Assembly: GCF_902859585.1 (NCBI RefSeq)
Contig: NZ_CADIJM010000011.1
Coordinates: 1-64,000 of the forward strand
DNA length: 64,000 nucleotides
Direction of reading: 5' to 3'
From: Achromobacter animicus
GTDB taxonomy: Bacteria > Pseudomonadota > Gammaproteobacteria > Burkholderiales > Burkholderiaceae_B
In this document: in pieces, positions 9,251 to 18,595 of the stretch
Numbering within the stretch: the stretch's first letter is position 1
Layout of the letters: each line of letters starts with the position of its first letter
The notes under the pieces: generated by a model
What the model was told of the DNA's origin: nothing
The model's database searches: none
The model's input: the letters and a program-made list of their open reading frames with translations, nothing else
Program-made: the position numbers and the translations under genes

Positions 9251-10089
9251 TGAACAACGCCACGCAGAATCGGCTGTTCACCGAAGAGGGCGTGACCGTC
9301 GAGCCGGTCATTACCGTGCGCGGCCTGCGAACCGCGTTTGGCGACCATGTCGTGCACGACAATCTGGACCTGACGGTGTTTCCGGGCGAGATCCTGGTGC
9401 TGGTCGGCGGTTCGGGCACGGGCAAGACGGTGCTGCTGCGGCAGATCATCGGACTGGACGTGCCGGCGGCAGGCACGGTGAAGGTGCTGGGTCACACGCT
9501 GTCGGAATTGACGGCGGGAGAGCGCCGGCGCCTGTCATACCGCTGGGGCATGCTGTTTCAGGCGGGCGCGCTGTTCTCGGCGCTGTCGGTGTTCGACAAT
9601 GTGGCGCTGCCCTTGCGCGAACTGCGCACGGTGCCGGAAGACCTGGTGCGCGACGTCGTCATGTGCCGGTTGGCCATGGTGGGCCTGTCGTCGCGCGATG
9701 CGGACAAGCGCCCGTCGGACCTGTCGGGCGGCATGGTCAAGCGCGTAGCGCTGGCGCGCGCGCTATCGCTGGACCCGGAATTGCTGTTCCTTGATGAGCC
9801 CACGGCCGGGCTCGATCCGCTGCGGTCCGACGAATTCGTGGACCTGGTGCGCAGCCTGCACCGGCAGCTTGGCTTTACCGTCGTCATGGTGACGCACGAC
9901 CTGGACACGCTGCTGGCGCTGGCCACGCGCGTGGCCGTGCTGGCCGAGAAGCGGGTGATCATTTGCGACACGGTGCCTGAAGTCCTGAAGTTCGATCACC
10001 CGTTCATACATACATTCTTCCTGGGCGAGCGCGGTCTGCGCGCGCTGGGAGATCTGGCACCGAAGGGAATGCACCATGGAAAACCGTAG
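9250..10089 (+). CDS. MlaF-type lipid ABC transporter ATP-binding protein
   Basis: This cytoplasmic ATPase powers the MCE-type phospholipid transporter. The 279-residue protein has Walker A GGSGTGKTVLL (about 56-66), the signature DLSGGMVKRVALARAL (about 157-172; the GGM variant is typical of MlaF), Walker B LLFLDEPTAGLDP (about 178-190) and the switch histidine in VMVTHD. It overlaps the permease gene at TGATG and the mlaD-type gene by 14 bases, consistent with stoichiometric assembly. Confidence 0.92.
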   Translation: MNNATQNRLFTEEGVTVEPVITVRGLRTAFGDHVVHDNLDLTVFPGEILVLVGGSGTGKTVLLRQIIGLDVPAAGTVKVLGHTLSELTAGERRRLSYRWGMLFQAGALFSALSVFDNVALPLRELRTVPEDLVRDVVMCRLAMVGLSSRDADKRPSDLSGGMVKRVALARALSLDPELLFLDEPTAGLDPLRSDEFVDLVRSLHRQLGFTVVMVTHDLDTLLALATRVAVLAEKRVIICDTVPEVLKFDHPFIHTFFLGERGLRALGDLAPKGMHHGKP

Positions 10090-11023
10090 TCATGCGCTCA
10101 TGGCCGGTATCTTCACGCTGGTCCTGCTGGCTGCCGCGACGTTGACGGCCATCTGGATTGGCCGCGACCGGACGCAACTGCAGCCATACGAAATCATCTC
10201 GGCCACGGCCGTCACCGGCCTGAACCCGCAATCGGCCGTGCGCTATCAGGGCGTGCCCGTGGGCCGCGTGCAGTCGCTGGCGCTCAATCCCAACAAGCCC
10301 GGGCAGGTGCGCATCCGCATCGGTGTGGCGCCCAACACGCCGATCACCGAATCGACGTGGGCCGAGCTGGGCGTGCAGGGCGTGACCGGCATGGCCAACG
10401 TGGACCTGCGCGACGACGGCTCGTCGCTCAAGCGCCTGACCTCCACCGCCGAGCATCCGGCGGCCATTCCGCTGCGTCCGGGCTTTCTGGACCGCATCGA
10501 AAAGCGCGGTGACCAGCTGATCTCCAACGTCGAAGTCGCGACCGAACAATTGAAGCGCGTGCTGAGCGAACAGAACGTGCAGGCGCTCACGGCCAGCCTG
10601 CAGAACGCCAACGACATCTCGCTGTCCCTGAAGGAAGCCAGCCGCGACCTCGCGCCCACGCTGGCCAAGCTGGGTCCGCTGATGGATTCGCTGAACAGCA
10701 CGTCGCGTCAGGCCGACCGCGCCGCGCGCGAGATCGGCGACCTGGCCCAGCAGGCCCGTCAGTCGCTGGCGCGCCTGAATGCGCCCGACGGCCCGCTGGC
10801 GGTTGCCACGCGCAGCCTGAACGACATCGCCCTGGCCGCCGCGCGGCTGGACGGCGAGACCCTGCCGGCCTTCACCACCATGGCGAACGACGTCAGCACG
10901 GCCGCGCGTGGCGCCGCCATCACCCTGCGCCGTGTGGACAACACGCCGCAATCGTTCCTGTTCGGTCCCCCGCCCATCGCGCCGGGACCCGGCGAACCCG
11001 GTTTTGCCGGATTCCGGAGATAG
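10076..11023 (+). CDS. MlaD-family (MCE domain) periplasmic lipid-binding protein
   Basis: The product has an N-terminal membrane anchor (about residues 7-27) followed by one MCE domain (about 35-125: AVTGLNPQSAVRYQGVPVGRV and TGMANVDL). A long helical C-terminal region (about 140-300) probably forms a barrel or needle with its oligomer partners. At 315 residues it is much longer than E. coli MlaD (183), because of the helical tail. It carries lipid between the inner membrane complex and an outer partner. It overlaps the ATPase gene and is followed five bases later by the lipoprotein gene. Confidence 0.88.
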   Translation: MENRSHALMAGIFTLVLLAAATLTAIWIGRDRTQLQPYEIISATAVTGLNPQSAVRYQGVPVGRVQSLALNPNKPGQVRIRIGVAPNTPITESTWAELGVQGVTGMANVDLRDDGSSLKRLTSTAEHPAAIPLRPGFLDRIEKRGDQLISNVEVATEQLKRVLSEQNVQALTASLQNANDISLSLKEASRDLAPTLAKLGPLMDSLNSTSRQADRAAREIGDLAQQARQSLARLNAPDGPLAVATRSLNDIALAAARLDGETLPAFTTMANDVSTAARGAAITLRRVDNTPQSFLFGPPPIAPGPGEPGFAGFRR

Positions 11024-11028
11024 ACCTC

Positions 11029-11637
11029 ATGAAGATGCGCAGCGCCATTCTGATTCTGACCCTGGCCCTTGCGGGATGCAGCATCGGCCGCGTGGACGCG
11101 CCGCCCACGCTGTTCGACTTGGGGCTGGACGCGCGGCCCGTGCCGGCCTTGCCGGCCCGCGATCCGATCGCGCTGACGTTCCAATCGGCCCCCGGTCTGA
11201 CCGACACTGGCATGATCTGGCGCGTGGGCGACAGCGCCGCGCCGCGTTCCTATGCCACGTACCGCTGGGCCGCGTCGCCCGCCGACCTCGTCCGGCAGCG
11301 CATCACCGACCGCCTGTCGCGCCAAGGCGCGGTGCTGAGTGACCGCGTCACGTTGCAGACGCCGCAGTTGCAGGTCTCGCTGGCGCAGTTCGAGCAGGTT
11401 TTCTCCGAAGACGGCCAGTCGAGCCAGGGACGCGTCCTGCTGCAGGCGGTGCTGCTGGATGGGCGCAACGTCGTGGACCAGAAGCGCATTCTGGTGGCCG
11501 CGCCCGCGCCCACGCAGGATGCCGAAGGGGGCGTCGCGGCGCTGCGCCAGGCCACCGACGAGGCGAGCGATCAGCTCGCGCAATGGCTTGCCGCCACCTT
11601 GCGGCCGCCCGCCGCAGCCGCCTCGCGCGGAAAGTAG
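11029..11637 (+). CDS. ABC-type transport auxiliary lipoprotein (PqiC/DUF330-like)
   Basis: This 202-residue lipoprotein has a clear signal peptide with lipobox LALAGC (lipidated Cys at about 16). The body resembles the auxiliary lipoprotein domain found with MCE transporters (PqiC family): TLFDLGLD near the N terminus, MIWRVGDSAAPRSYATYRWAA in the middle, and a C-terminal amphipathic helix. It probably sits in the outer membrane as the partner of the MCE protein encoded just upstream. The second Met (11035) is an equally possible start. Confidence 0.8.
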   Translation: MKMRSAILILTLALAGCSIGRVDAPPTLFDLGLDARPVPALPARDPIALTFQSAPGLTDTGMIWRVGDSAAPRSYATYRWAASPADLVRQRITDRLSRQGAVLSDRVTLQTPQLQVSLAQFEQVFSEDGQSSQGRVLLQAVLLDGRNVVDQKRILVAAPAPTQDAEGGVAALRQATDEASDQLAQWLAATLRPPAAAASRGK

Positions 11638-11739
11638 CGTCAGCTCGCGCCGCTGCGCGCCGGTTGCGGTCAACCGGCATTTCGCCGGGCGGGCCGGGCG
11701 GTTAACATCGTTTCTTTTTTCCGCACGTTGAGTTCCGCC

Positions 11740-12393
11740 ATGTCCGCACGCACTGAAACCCACGCTTTCACCGGCGCCGCCGGCCGCATCGATTGCGCCA
11801 TCGACTGGCCCGCCGACACGCCGCGCGGCTGGGCGCTGGTGCTGCATCCGCATCCGCTGCAGGGCGGCGCGCGCGAAAACAAGGTGGTCACGACCCTGTC
11901 GCGCGCCTGCGTGCAGCACGGCCTGGTGGCGGTGCGCCCCAACTTCCGCGGCGTCGGCCAATCGGAAGGCACGTTCGACAAGTCCGTCGGCGAGACGCAG
12001 GACATGCTGGCCGTGGTCGCGCAGATGCGCGAACTGCACCCCGAACTGGCGCAGGCGCCGTGGGTGCTGGCGGGCTTTTCGTTCGGCACCGCCGTTGCCG
12101 CGCAAACCTACGCCGCGCTGGCCGATGCGGGCGAAGCCGTGCTGCCGTCGGCGCTGATGCTGATGGGCCCGGCCGTCAACCGCTTTCAGTCGCACGAAGT
12201 GCAGGTGCCCGACGACACGCTGCTGGTGCACGGCGAAGAAGACGAAGTGGTGCCGCTGTCCGAAGCCATGGACTGGGCGCGGCCGCGTTCGATTCCGGTG
12301 GTGGTGGTGCCGGGCGCCTCGCATTTCTTCCACGGCAAGCTGCTCGTGCTGCGCCAGCTGGTGCAGGCCCGTTTGAAGGTTGCGCTGGACTGA
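11740..12393 (+). CDS. alpha/beta hydrolase (COG2945-like)
   Basis: This small cytoplasmic alpha/beta hydrolase has 217 residues. Visible features are the oxyanion-side LHPHPLQGGARENKVV block (about 29-44), RPNFRGVGQSEG (about 64-75), the nucleophile region LAGFSFGTAVAAQ (about 106-118, in which the usual GxSxG is GFSFG), DDTLLVHGEEDEVVPL with the probable acid (about 156-171) and a late histidine in GASHFFHG. The substrate is unknown; related proteins are annotated as dienelactone hydrolase-like. The ATG at 11740 is used; a TTG at 11728 is also in frame. Confidence 0.78.
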   Translation: MSARTETHAFTGAAGRIDCAIDWPADTPRGWALVLHPHPLQGGARENKVVTTLSRACVQHGLVAVRPNFRGVGQSEGTFDKSVGETQDMLAVVAQMRELHPELAQAPWVLAGFSFGTAVAAQTYAALADAGEAVLPSALMLMGPAVNRFQSHEVQVPDDTLLVHGEEDEVVPLSEAMDWARPRSIPVVVVPGASHFFHGKLLVLRQLVQARLKVALD

Positions 12394-12486
12394 TCCGGCC
12401 TCCTGGCAGTTCGCAGGTTGCATCAGGTTGCATGTTTTAGGCGCGCAGGGAACCCCACGCGGCCGGGATGGGTCTGATCGACTGCC

Positions 12487-12492
12487 TATAAT
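12487..12492 (+). promoter_or_regulatory. -10 hexamer upstream of the D,D-carboxypeptidase
   Basis: A perfect TATAAT at 12487-12492 lies 54 bases before the ATG at 12546. The -35 position carries no consensus hexamer, so any promoter here would rely on a strong -10. Confidence 0.5.
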
Positions 12493-12545
12493 TGTCAGCC
12501 ACTTGCCCCGCGCCGGCGGGCGTCATTCCTGGACCCACGTTGCCG

Positions 12546-13808
12546 ATGAAGAAATTGCCTCACTCCGCTCAATCCCCCGTTGTCTTTACCCGTCGCATCA
12601 TTTCAGGCGCGGTGTTGTCAGCGATGCTGGCGGCCTCCCTGCCAGCTTGGGCGCAGCAGGCGCCAGCCGCACCCGCCGCCGCGCCGGCCGCGACGGCACC
12701 GGCTCCGTCGCCGACCGGCGCGGTGCCCGTCGGCGACGTCTCGGCCGTCCCGGCGCCCACCATCGCGGCCAAGGCCTGGATCGTCGTCGACGTGAACAGC
12801 GGCCAGACGCTGGCCGCTTCCAATCCCGACATGAAGGTCGAGCCGGCCTCGCTCACCAAGATCATGACGGCTTACGTCGTGTTCAACGCACTGGAAGAAA
12901 AGCGCCTGACGCTGGAGCAGACCGTGCCGGTGTCCGAGCACGCCTGGCGCACGGGCGGTTCGCGCATGTTCATCGAACCGCGCAAGCCGGTCACGGTGGA
13001 CGAACTGAACCAGGGCATGATCGTGCAATCGGGCAACGACGCCTCGGTGGCCCTGGCCGAAGCCGTGGGCGGCAGCGAGTCCGCCTTTGCCGCGCTGATG
13101 AACCAGGAAGCCGATCGCCTGGGCATGAAGAACACGCACTTCATGAATGCCACGGGTCTGCCTGATCCGCAGCACATGACCTCCACGCGCGATCTGGCCA
13201 CGCTGTCCGCGCACCTGATCACCGATCACCCGGACTTCTTCCACTACTACAAGCAGAAGAGCTACACCTACAACAAGATTACGCAGCCCAACCGCAACCG
13301 CCTGCTGTGGGCCGATCCGTCGGTGGACGGCATGAAGACCGGTCACACGGATTCGGCCGGCTACTGCCTAGTGTCGACGGCCGTGCGCGGTGATCGCCGC
13401 ATCCTGGTGGTCGTGGTGGGCACCGACAGCGAAGCGACGCGCGCCGAAGAAAGCCTCAAGCTCCTGAACTGGAGCTTCCAGAACTTCGACACGGTCAAGC
13501 TGTTCGACAAGAGCCAGCCCGGCATCGACGCCCGCGTCTGGGAAGGCACCGCCGAAAACGTCAAGCTCGGTCCGCCCAACCCGGTGTCCATCGCCGTGCC
13601 GCGCGGCAAGGCGGGTGAATTGAAGCCGGTCGCGCAGCGCACCGATCCGCTCATCGCGCCGCTGGCCAAGGGCCAGCAGGTCGGCACGCTGCAATTCACG
13701 CTGGACGGCAAGGTGCTGCGCACCGAACCGCTGGTGGTGCAGGACGCCGTCGAACGTGCCGGCTTCTTTGGCCGCATGGTCGACACCGTCAAGCGCTGGT
13801 TCCAGTAA
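12546..13808 (+). CDS. dacC: D-alanyl-D-alanine carboxypeptidase (PBP5/6 family)
   Basis: This periplasmic low-molecular-weight penicillin-binding protein trims the terminal D-Ala from peptidoglycan stem peptides. The 420-residue precursor has a signal peptide (to about residue 38) and an Ala/Pro-rich linker. The catalytic motifs are PASLTKIMTAY (SxxK), QSGNDASVAL (SxN) and DGMKTGHTDSAG (KTG). The C-terminal PBP5-type beta domain ends in an amphipathic helix (RAGFFGRMVDTVKRWFQ) for membrane attachment. The symbol follows the usual naming in relatives; dacA would be equally acceptable. Confidence 0.92.
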   Translation: MKKLPHSAQSPVVFTRRIISGAVLSAMLAASLPAWAQQAPAAPAAAPAATAPAPSPTGAVPVGDVSAVPAPTIAAKAWIVVDVNSGQTLAASNPDMKVEPASLTKIMTAYVVFNALEEKRLTLEQTVPVSEHAWRTGGSRMFIEPRKPVTVDELNQGMIVQSGNDASVALAEAVGGSESAFAALMNQEADRLGMKNTHFMNATGLPDPQHMTSTRDLATLSAHLITDHPDFFHYYKQKSYTYNKITQPNRNRLLWADPSVDGMKTGHTDSAGYCLVSTAVRGDRRILVVVVGTDSEATRAEESLKLLNWSFQNFDTVKLFDKSQPGIDARVWEGTAENVKLGPPNPVSIAVPRGKAGELKPVAQRTDPLIAPLAKGQQVGTLQFTLDGKVLRTEPLVVQDAVERAGFFGRMVDTVKRWFQ

Positions 13809-13850
13809 ATCGGCGCCCCGCGGCCGCAGCCGCGGGTGTAAGCTAGCAGC

Positions 13851-13880
13851 GGGCGTTTCGTGCGCGAAACGCCCGTTTTG
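13851..13880 (+). terminator. intrinsic terminator after dacC
   Basis: A perfect 10-base stem (GGGCGTTTCG and CGAAACGCCC) with loop TGCG is followed by GTTTTG. It lies 43 bases after the dacC stop and separates it from the aminotransferase gene. Confidence 0.75.
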
Positions 13881-13941
13881 CATTCTTCGGGGGCGAGCCG
13901 CGCGGCTCGTCCCTGTTCCATTTCAAATTCAGGAGTGCCTC

Positions 13942-14808
13942 ATGATTCCGGGCGTGCCGGGCGAAAGCCAGGTGTATCTCAACGGTGAATTCCTGCGCGT
14001 GGACGAGGCCAAGGTCTCCGTCCTGGACCGCGGCTTCATTTTCGGCGACGGCATCTACGAAGTCGTCCCCGTGTACCAAGGCAATGCGTTTCGCATGGCC
14101 GAACACCTCGACCGCCTTGATCGCAGCCTGGCTGCCTTGCGCATCGCGCCGCCGTTCGACCGCAGCGGGTGGATCGACCTGATCCAGCAGCTGCTCGACC
14201 GCTCCAACCTCGACACCTGCATCGTCTACCTGCAGGTGACGCGCGGCGTGGCCAAGCGCGACCATCCGTTCCCCATGCCGGCCGTCACGCCCACGGTGTT
14301 CGGCATGATCGCGCCCTGGTCCCCGCCGCCTGCCGCGCAGCGCGAACAAGGCCTGTCCGCCATCAGCATCCCCGACGAGCGCTGGCTGCACTGCGAGATC
14401 AAGTCCGTGTCCTTGCTGGGCAACGTGCTGGCCAAGCAGCAGGCCGTGGACGCCCACGTCGACGAGGTCCTGCAGTTCCGCGACGGCTACCTGACGGAAG
14501 GCGCGTCCACCAATATCTGGGTGGTCTCCGGCGGCAAGCTGCTGGCCCCGCCCAAGAACAACCTGATCCTCGAAGGCATCCGCTACGGCCTGATGGGCGA
14601 ACTGGCCGCCGAGGCCGGCATCCCGTTCGAGTCGCGCCGGATCTCGCAAGAAGAGGTGGAGCAGGCCGACGAGCTGATGCTGTCGTCCGCTACCAAGGAA
14701 GTGCTGGCAATCGTGTCGCTGGACGGGAAACCCGTGGGTACGGGCAAGCCCGGCCCTGTTTTTGAGCAATTGCGTGCGGGTTATGATGCCCGCATCGCCG
14801 CGCTGTAG
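13942..14808 (+). CDS. dat: D-amino-acid aminotransferase
   Basis: This fold-type IV PLP enzyme interconverts D-alanine/2-oxoglutarate and pyruvate/D-glutamate, supplying D-amino acids for peptidoglycan. The 288-residue protein shows LDRGFIFGDGIYEVVPVY (about 26-43), the catalytic lysine region EIKSVSLLGNVLAKQQA (about 153-169) and the cofactor loop LTEGASTNIWVV (about 184-195). Position between dacC and ybeD-lipB is consistent with cell-wall metabolism. The ATG at 13942 has AGGAG seven bases upstream. Branched-chain aminotransferases share the fold but are longer. Confidence 0.88.
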   Translation: MIPGVPGESQVYLNGEFLRVDEAKVSVLDRGFIFGDGIYEVVPVYQGNAFRMAEHLDRLDRSLAALRIAPPFDRSGWIDLIQQLLDRSNLDTCIVYLQVTRGVAKRDHPFPMPAVTPTVFGMIAPWSPPPAAQREQGLSAISIPDERWLHCEIKSVSLLGNVLAKQQAVDAHVDEVLQFRDGYLTEGASTNIWVVSGGKLLAPPKNNLILEGIRYGLMGELAAEAGIPFESRRISQEEVEQADELMLSSATKEVLAIVSLDGKPVGTGKPGPVFEQLRAGYDARIAAL

Positions 14809-14878
14809 TCCTGGCGCGGGGCGGCCTGCCTGCAATGCATGCCGGCCGGCCGCCCGCCCCAACGGCGCCCGCCGGCAC

Positions 14879-14908
14879 TTGCCGGCACGCCGCGTGCCCC
14901 CATATAAG
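14879..14908 (+). promoter_or_regulatory. promoter for ybeD-lipB
   Basis: A TTGCCG hexamer at 14879-14884 and TATAAG at 14903-14908 are separated by 18 bases. They lie 33 bases before the ybeD start, which makes a reasonable sigma-70 promoter for the ybeD-lipB-Sel1 group. Confidence 0.5.
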
Positions 14909-14940
14909 AACATTCAGGGGCAACTCTTTTTAGGCACATC

Positions 14941-15213
14941 ATGAACATTCCGCCCGAAGATTCTTTGATCGAATACCCCAGCGACTTTCCCATCAAGGTC
15001 ATGGGCAAGCAGCATCCCGAGTTTGCGCAGACGCTGACCGAGGTCGTGCTGCAGTTCGATCCCGGGTTCGACGCCGCGACGGTGGAAATGCGCCCCAGCA
15101 AGGGCGGCAACTACCTCGGCCTGACCTTCACGGTGCGCGCCACCTCGCGCGAGCAGCTGGATGCGCTGTACCGGGCGCTGCATGGCCACCCCATGGTGTC
15201 CATCGTCCTGTAA
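14941..15213 (+). CDS. ybeD: DUF493 / YbeD family protein
   Basis: This 90-residue protein has the YbeD fold, an ACT-like alpha/beta domain. Features matching the family are LIEYPSDFPIKVMGK at the N terminus and NYLGLTFTVRATSREQLDALYR toward the C terminus. The family is consistently found beside lipB and is presumed to have a regulatory role in lipoate metabolism; the biochemical role is not established. It is 12 bases from lipB. Confidence 0.88.
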   Translation: MNIPPEDSLIEYPSDFPIKVMGKQHPEFAQTLTEVVLQFDPGFDAATVEMRPSKGGNYLGLTFTVRATSREQLDALYRALHGHPMVSIVL

Positions 15214-15225
15214 GGCAAGACCGCT

Positions 15226-15864
15226 GTGATCAAGTGGCTCGCGCAACCGGCGGACTATCTGCCGGTCTGGCAGGACATGCAGGCGTACACCAGCCAGCGC
15301 GACGACAACACGCCGGATGAAATCTGGCTGTGCGAGCATCCGCCGATCTACACGCTGGGCCAGGCGGGCCTGCCGGAACACGTGCTCAATCCCGGCAACA
15401 TTCCCATCGTGCATTGCGACCGCGGCGGCCAGGTGACTTATCACGGCCCCGGCCAGGTCATGGCCTACGCGCTGTTCGACCTGCGCCGCGCCGACATGTA
15501 CGTGAAGGAATACGTGGCGCTGCTGGAATCGGCCGTCATCGACACGCTCGAGCAGTTGGGTGTGGACGGGGCCTGTCGCAAGCCCGGCGCGCCGGGCGTC
15601 TATGTGCCGCATCCCGAAGGCGGCGAGCTGGCCAAGATCGCCGCGCTGGGCATCAAGATCCGCAACGGCCGCGCGTACCATGGCGTGTCGCTGAACGTCG
15701 AGATGGATCTGGCGCCGTTCCTGGGCATCAATCCCTGTGGCTACGAAGGCTTGCGCACCGTCGACATGGCGGCCTGTGGCGTGCGGCGCACGCCCACCGA
15801 GACGGGCGATGCGCTGGCGCAGAATCTTGCGCACGCCTGGCAACGCCGAAGAAACCCAAATTGA
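15226..15864 (+). CDS. lipB: octanoyl-[acyl-carrier-protein]:protein octanoyltransferase
   Basis: LipB transfers octanoate from ACP to lipoyl domains of 2-oxoacid dehydrogenases and the glycine cleavage system. The 212-residue enzyme has [17 protein letters not shown] (about 65-81), the catalytic lysine in [10 protein letters not shown] (about 137-146) and the catalytic cysteine in INPCGYEGL (about 168-176). It begins with GTG at 15226, as judged by family N termini. It ends in a TTGA overlap with the following Sel1-repeat gene. Confidence 0.94.
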   Translation: MIKWLAQPADYLPVWQDMQAYTSQRDDNTPDEIWLCEHPPIYTLGQAGLPEHVLNPGNIPIVHCDRGGQVTYHGPGQVMAYALFDLRRADMYVKEYVALLESAVIDTLEQLGVDGACRKPGAPGVYVPHPEGGELAKIAALGIKIRNGRAYHGVSLNVEMDLAPFLGINPCGYEGLRTVDMAACGVRRTPTETGDALAQNLAHAWQRRRNPN

Positions 15865-16583
15865 AGACCTACACCGCGGCCGAGGTCGCCGCCACCACGC
15901 CCGAACAACTTGCCCGTCTGCGCGAATCCGGACCGCCAGAGGAATACGCCGCATGGATCCGCGCCGCCGCCGACCTGGGGCTGACCGAGGCGCAGACCAT
16001 CTACGGACAGATGCTGCTGGACGGCGTGGGCGTCGAGCGCCAGCCCGCGGAGGGACTGGCCTGGTTCAAGCGTGCCGCGCACTCTGATCACCCCATGGCC
16101 ATCAACATGGTGGGACGCTGCTATGAAAACGGCTGGGGCGTGGCGGCCGACGATACGGTCGCGGCGTACTGGTTCCGCCGCGCCGCCGACACGGGTCTGG
16201 ATTGGGGGCTGTACAACTACGCGCACATGCTGCGCACGGGCCGGGGCGGCGTGACGCAGAACCAGGCCGCGGCGTTGGCCCTGTACCAGCAGGCCGCGCA
16301 GGCCGGCCACGTGAAGTCGATCGGCGTCGTGGGCCGTTATCACGAGGCCGGCGACGTGGTCCCGCAAGACCTGGAACGCGCGTTTGACTGCTACCGGCGC
16401 TGCGCCGAAGGCGGCGACTTCCGCGGCATGTTCCACCTGGGTCGGATGCTCTTGCTGCAAGGCAAGAAAGAGGAAGCCGTGCAATGGCTGGTCCGCGTCC
16501 CGGAAACCGCGACGCCCGCATTTTTGAAGGAAGCCAACGGCATGCTGCAGGACTGCGGCTTTCCGGCGCTGTACGAAGCGTAG
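15861..16583 (+). CDS. Sel1-like repeat (TPR-like) protein
   Basis: This 240-residue protein consists of Sel1-type repeats of about 36 residues (for example [36 protein letters not shown]-like and [13 protein letters not shown] units), predicted to form an alpha solenoid for protein contacts. No signal peptide is evident, so it is presumably cytoplasmic. The start is inferred to be TTG at 15861, overlapping the lipB stop as TTGA; no ATG or GTG lies near. Its partner is unknown. Conserved position after lipB may hint at lipoylation, but that is inference. Confidence 0.75.
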   Translation: MKTYTAAEVAATTPEQLARLRESGPPEEYAAWIRAAADLGLTEAQTIYGQMLLDGVGVERQPAEGLAWFKRAAHSDHPMAINMVGRCYENGWGVAADDTVAAYWFRRAADTGLDWGLYNYAHMLRTGRGGVTQNQAAALALYQQAAQAGHVKSIGVVGRYHEAGDVVPQDLERAFDCYRRCAEGGDFRGMFHLGRMLLLQGKKEEAVQWLVRVPETATPAFLKEANGMLQDCGFPALYEA

Positions 16584-16599
16584 ACCAGCCTCACGCGCC

Positions 16600-17412
16600 T
16601 CAGGTGCTCAGGCGCGCATCGAACACCACTTCCATCATGTCGTGCTGCCCGGCGCCTCGTTCGCCGTCCAGCCGGTCCAGCAACAGCTGACCGGCCCGCC
16701 GGCCCAGCTCGGCGGCGTCCACGCCCAGCGTGGTCAGGCCCTGCACCCACTGCACCGCGCTGCCGTCGTCGGAAAACCCCAGCACCGCCAGATCCTGCGG
16801 TACCTGCAGATCGCGGTTGTGCGCCTCCGACACGGCGGCGGCCGCCAGCAGGTCGGACGTGCAGAACACCGCATCGAAGATCGTATTGGTGGCCAACAGG
16901 CGCAGGAACGCCATGCGGCCGTCGTTCATGTGCTGGACTTCCGGTTGGACGATGTCCGCAACCAGTTCCAGTCCCAACGCGGCGGCGCTGCTGATGAAGC
17001 CCTCTCGGCGGGCACGCTCCCACGGCGTGTCGGCGCTGATGCAGGCGACACGCGGATGGCGCTTTTCGGCCAGATGCCGCGCCGCCATGCGGCCGGCTTC
17101 GGCGTTGTCGATGGCGACCGCGCTGTCCAGCGTCTGCGGGCAGGCGATCCAGGTTTCGACGATGGGGACCTCCAGCGCGCTGAGGGCGGTGCGCAGGGTG
17201 GGCGTGTCCACGGGACCAATCACCAGGGCCGCCGCCGGTCGCAGCCCGTCCAGCAGGGCGAGGCCGGCGGGCTCGTGCCAGGGGCCGACGGACAGGTAGT
17301 AACCCGCTGACGCGACGCGTTCACTGCAGGCCTGCAAAGCGCGGGCGGTCGGGCCGGCATCGAGACGGGCGGCAATCACGGCGATTGGGGCGGGCGAGGG
17401 CAGGGAAGGCAT
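16600..17412 (-). CDS. LacI/GalR-type periplasmic-binding-like sensor protein lacking the HTH domain
   Basis: The 270-residue product matches the ligand-binding half of LacI/GalR regulators (type I periplasmic-binding fold): APIAVIAARLDAG start, AVAIDNAEAGRMAARHLAEK (about 113-132), PRVACISADTPWERARREGF, DAVFCTSDLLAAAAV and LAVLGFSDDGSAVQW. The usual 55-residue N-terminal DNA-binding domain is absent, and translating all minus-strand frames between 17412 and about 17600 gives nothing like it. There is no signal peptide. It could be an HTH-less sensor or a relic that lost its 5' end. The ATG at 17412 is the first sensible start. It is divergent from lipA. Confidence 0.7.
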   Translation of the reverse strand: MPSLPSPAPIAVIAARLDAGPTARALQACSERVASAGYYLSVGPWHEPAGLALLDGLRPAAALVIGPVDTPTLRTALSALEVPIVETWIACPQTLDSAVAIDNAEAGRMAARHLAEKRHPRVACISADTPWERARREGFISSAAALGLELVADIVQPEVQHMNDGRMAFLRLLATNTIFDAVFCTSDLLAAAAVSEAHNRDLQVPQDLAVLGFSDDGSAVQWVQGLTTLGVDAAELGRRAGQLLLDRLDGERGAGQHDMMEVVFDARLST

Positions 17413-17590
17413 GGCAAAGGCTGGAAATACGTCAGGCCAGACGATAACCCAGGGCTGATGGGGGCGCCGGACATACTGCAGCGGTTCCCCGGGCCGCCGG
17501 ACGTTCCCGCATCGGATCGGGCCGCGAAGGGTAAAATGCCTGTTTTCTCCCAGACCCGGCCGTTCTGCGCGCCGGTCACGAAGGTGTCCC

Positions 17591-18595
17591 ATGTCCACGC
17601 TCGCCGAGTCTCCTGTGCCCTCGAACGAATCCGCCGCCGCGCCCGCGGAAGCGGTCTACGACCCGACGCAAAAGCAGAAATCGCAGGCCAAGACGGCGCG
17701 CATTCCGATCAAGATCATTCCGGCCGAGCGCCTGAAGAAGCCTGAATGGATCCGCGTGAAGGCCGCCGCGCCCGGTTCACGCTTCTACGACATCAAGCGC
17801 ATCCTGCGCGAGCACAACCTGCACACGGTCTGTGAAGAGGCCTCGTGCCCGAACATCGGCGAGTGCTTCGGCAAGGGCACGGCCACGTTCATGATCATGG
17901 GCGACAAGTGCACGCGCCGCTGCCCGTTCTGTGACGTGGGCCACGGCCGGCCCGACCCGCTGGACACCAAAGAGCCCGAAAACCTGGCGCGCACCATCGC
18001 CGCCATGAAGCTGTCCTACGTGGTGATCACCTCGGTCGACCGCGACGACCTGCGCGACGGCGGCGCCGGCCACTTCGTGGACTGCATCACGCATATCCGC
18101 GAACTGTCGCCCACCACCCGCATCGAGGTGCTGGTCCCCGACTTCCGCGGCCGTCTGGACCGCGCGCTGACCATCCTGAACGCGGGTCCCCCGGACGTCA
18201 TGAACCACAACCTGGAAACCGTGCCGCGCCTGTACAAGCAGGCACGTCCGGGTTCGGACTACATGCACTCGCTGAAGCTGCTGGCCGAGTTCAAGAAGCT
18301 GCACCCGGAAGTGCCCACCAAGTCCGGCCTGATGCTGGGCCTGGGCGAGACCGACGAGGAAATCCTGCAGGTGATGCGGGATATGCGCGACCACAATGTC
18401 GACATGCTGACGATTGGCCAATATCTGCAGCCCTCGGAACACCACCTGCCGGTGCTGCGGTATGTGCATCCGGACACGTTCGCGATGTTCGAGCGTGAGG
18501 CTTACGCGATGGGGTTCTCGCATGCGGCGGTGGGCGCGATGGTGCGGTCGTCGTACCATGCGGACGAACAGGCGCATGCGGCTGGGGTGAATTGA
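17591..18595 (+). CDS. lipA: lipoyl synthase
   Basis: LipA is a radical-SAM enzyme that inserts two sulfurs into protein-bound octanoate. The 334-residue protein carries both clusters: the auxiliary-cluster cysteines in [12 protein letters not shown] (about 80-91) and the radical-SAM motif CTRRCPFC (about 106-113). The C-terminal RSSYHAD serine motif is also present. A TAAAAT hexamer at 17532-17537 is a possible -10. It is separated from lipB by the Sel1 gene and the LacI-like gene, and marks the left border of the O-antigen locus. Confidence 0.97.
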   Translation: MSTLAESPVPSNESAAAPAEAVYDPTQKQKSQAKTARIPIKIIPAERLKKPEWIRVKAAAPGSRFYDIKRILREHNLHTVCEEASCPNIGECFGKGTATFMIMGDKCTRRCPFCDVGHGRPDPLDTKEPENLARTIAAMKLSYVVITSVDRDDLRDGGAGHFVDCITHIRELSPTTRIEVLVPDFRGRLDRALTILNAGPPDVMNHNLETVPRLYKQARPGSDYMHSLKLLAEFKKLHPEVPTKSGLMLGLGETDEEILQVMRDMRDHNVDMLTIGQYLQPSEHHLPVLRYVHPDTFAMFEREAYAMGFSHAAVGAMVRSSYHADEQAHAAGVN

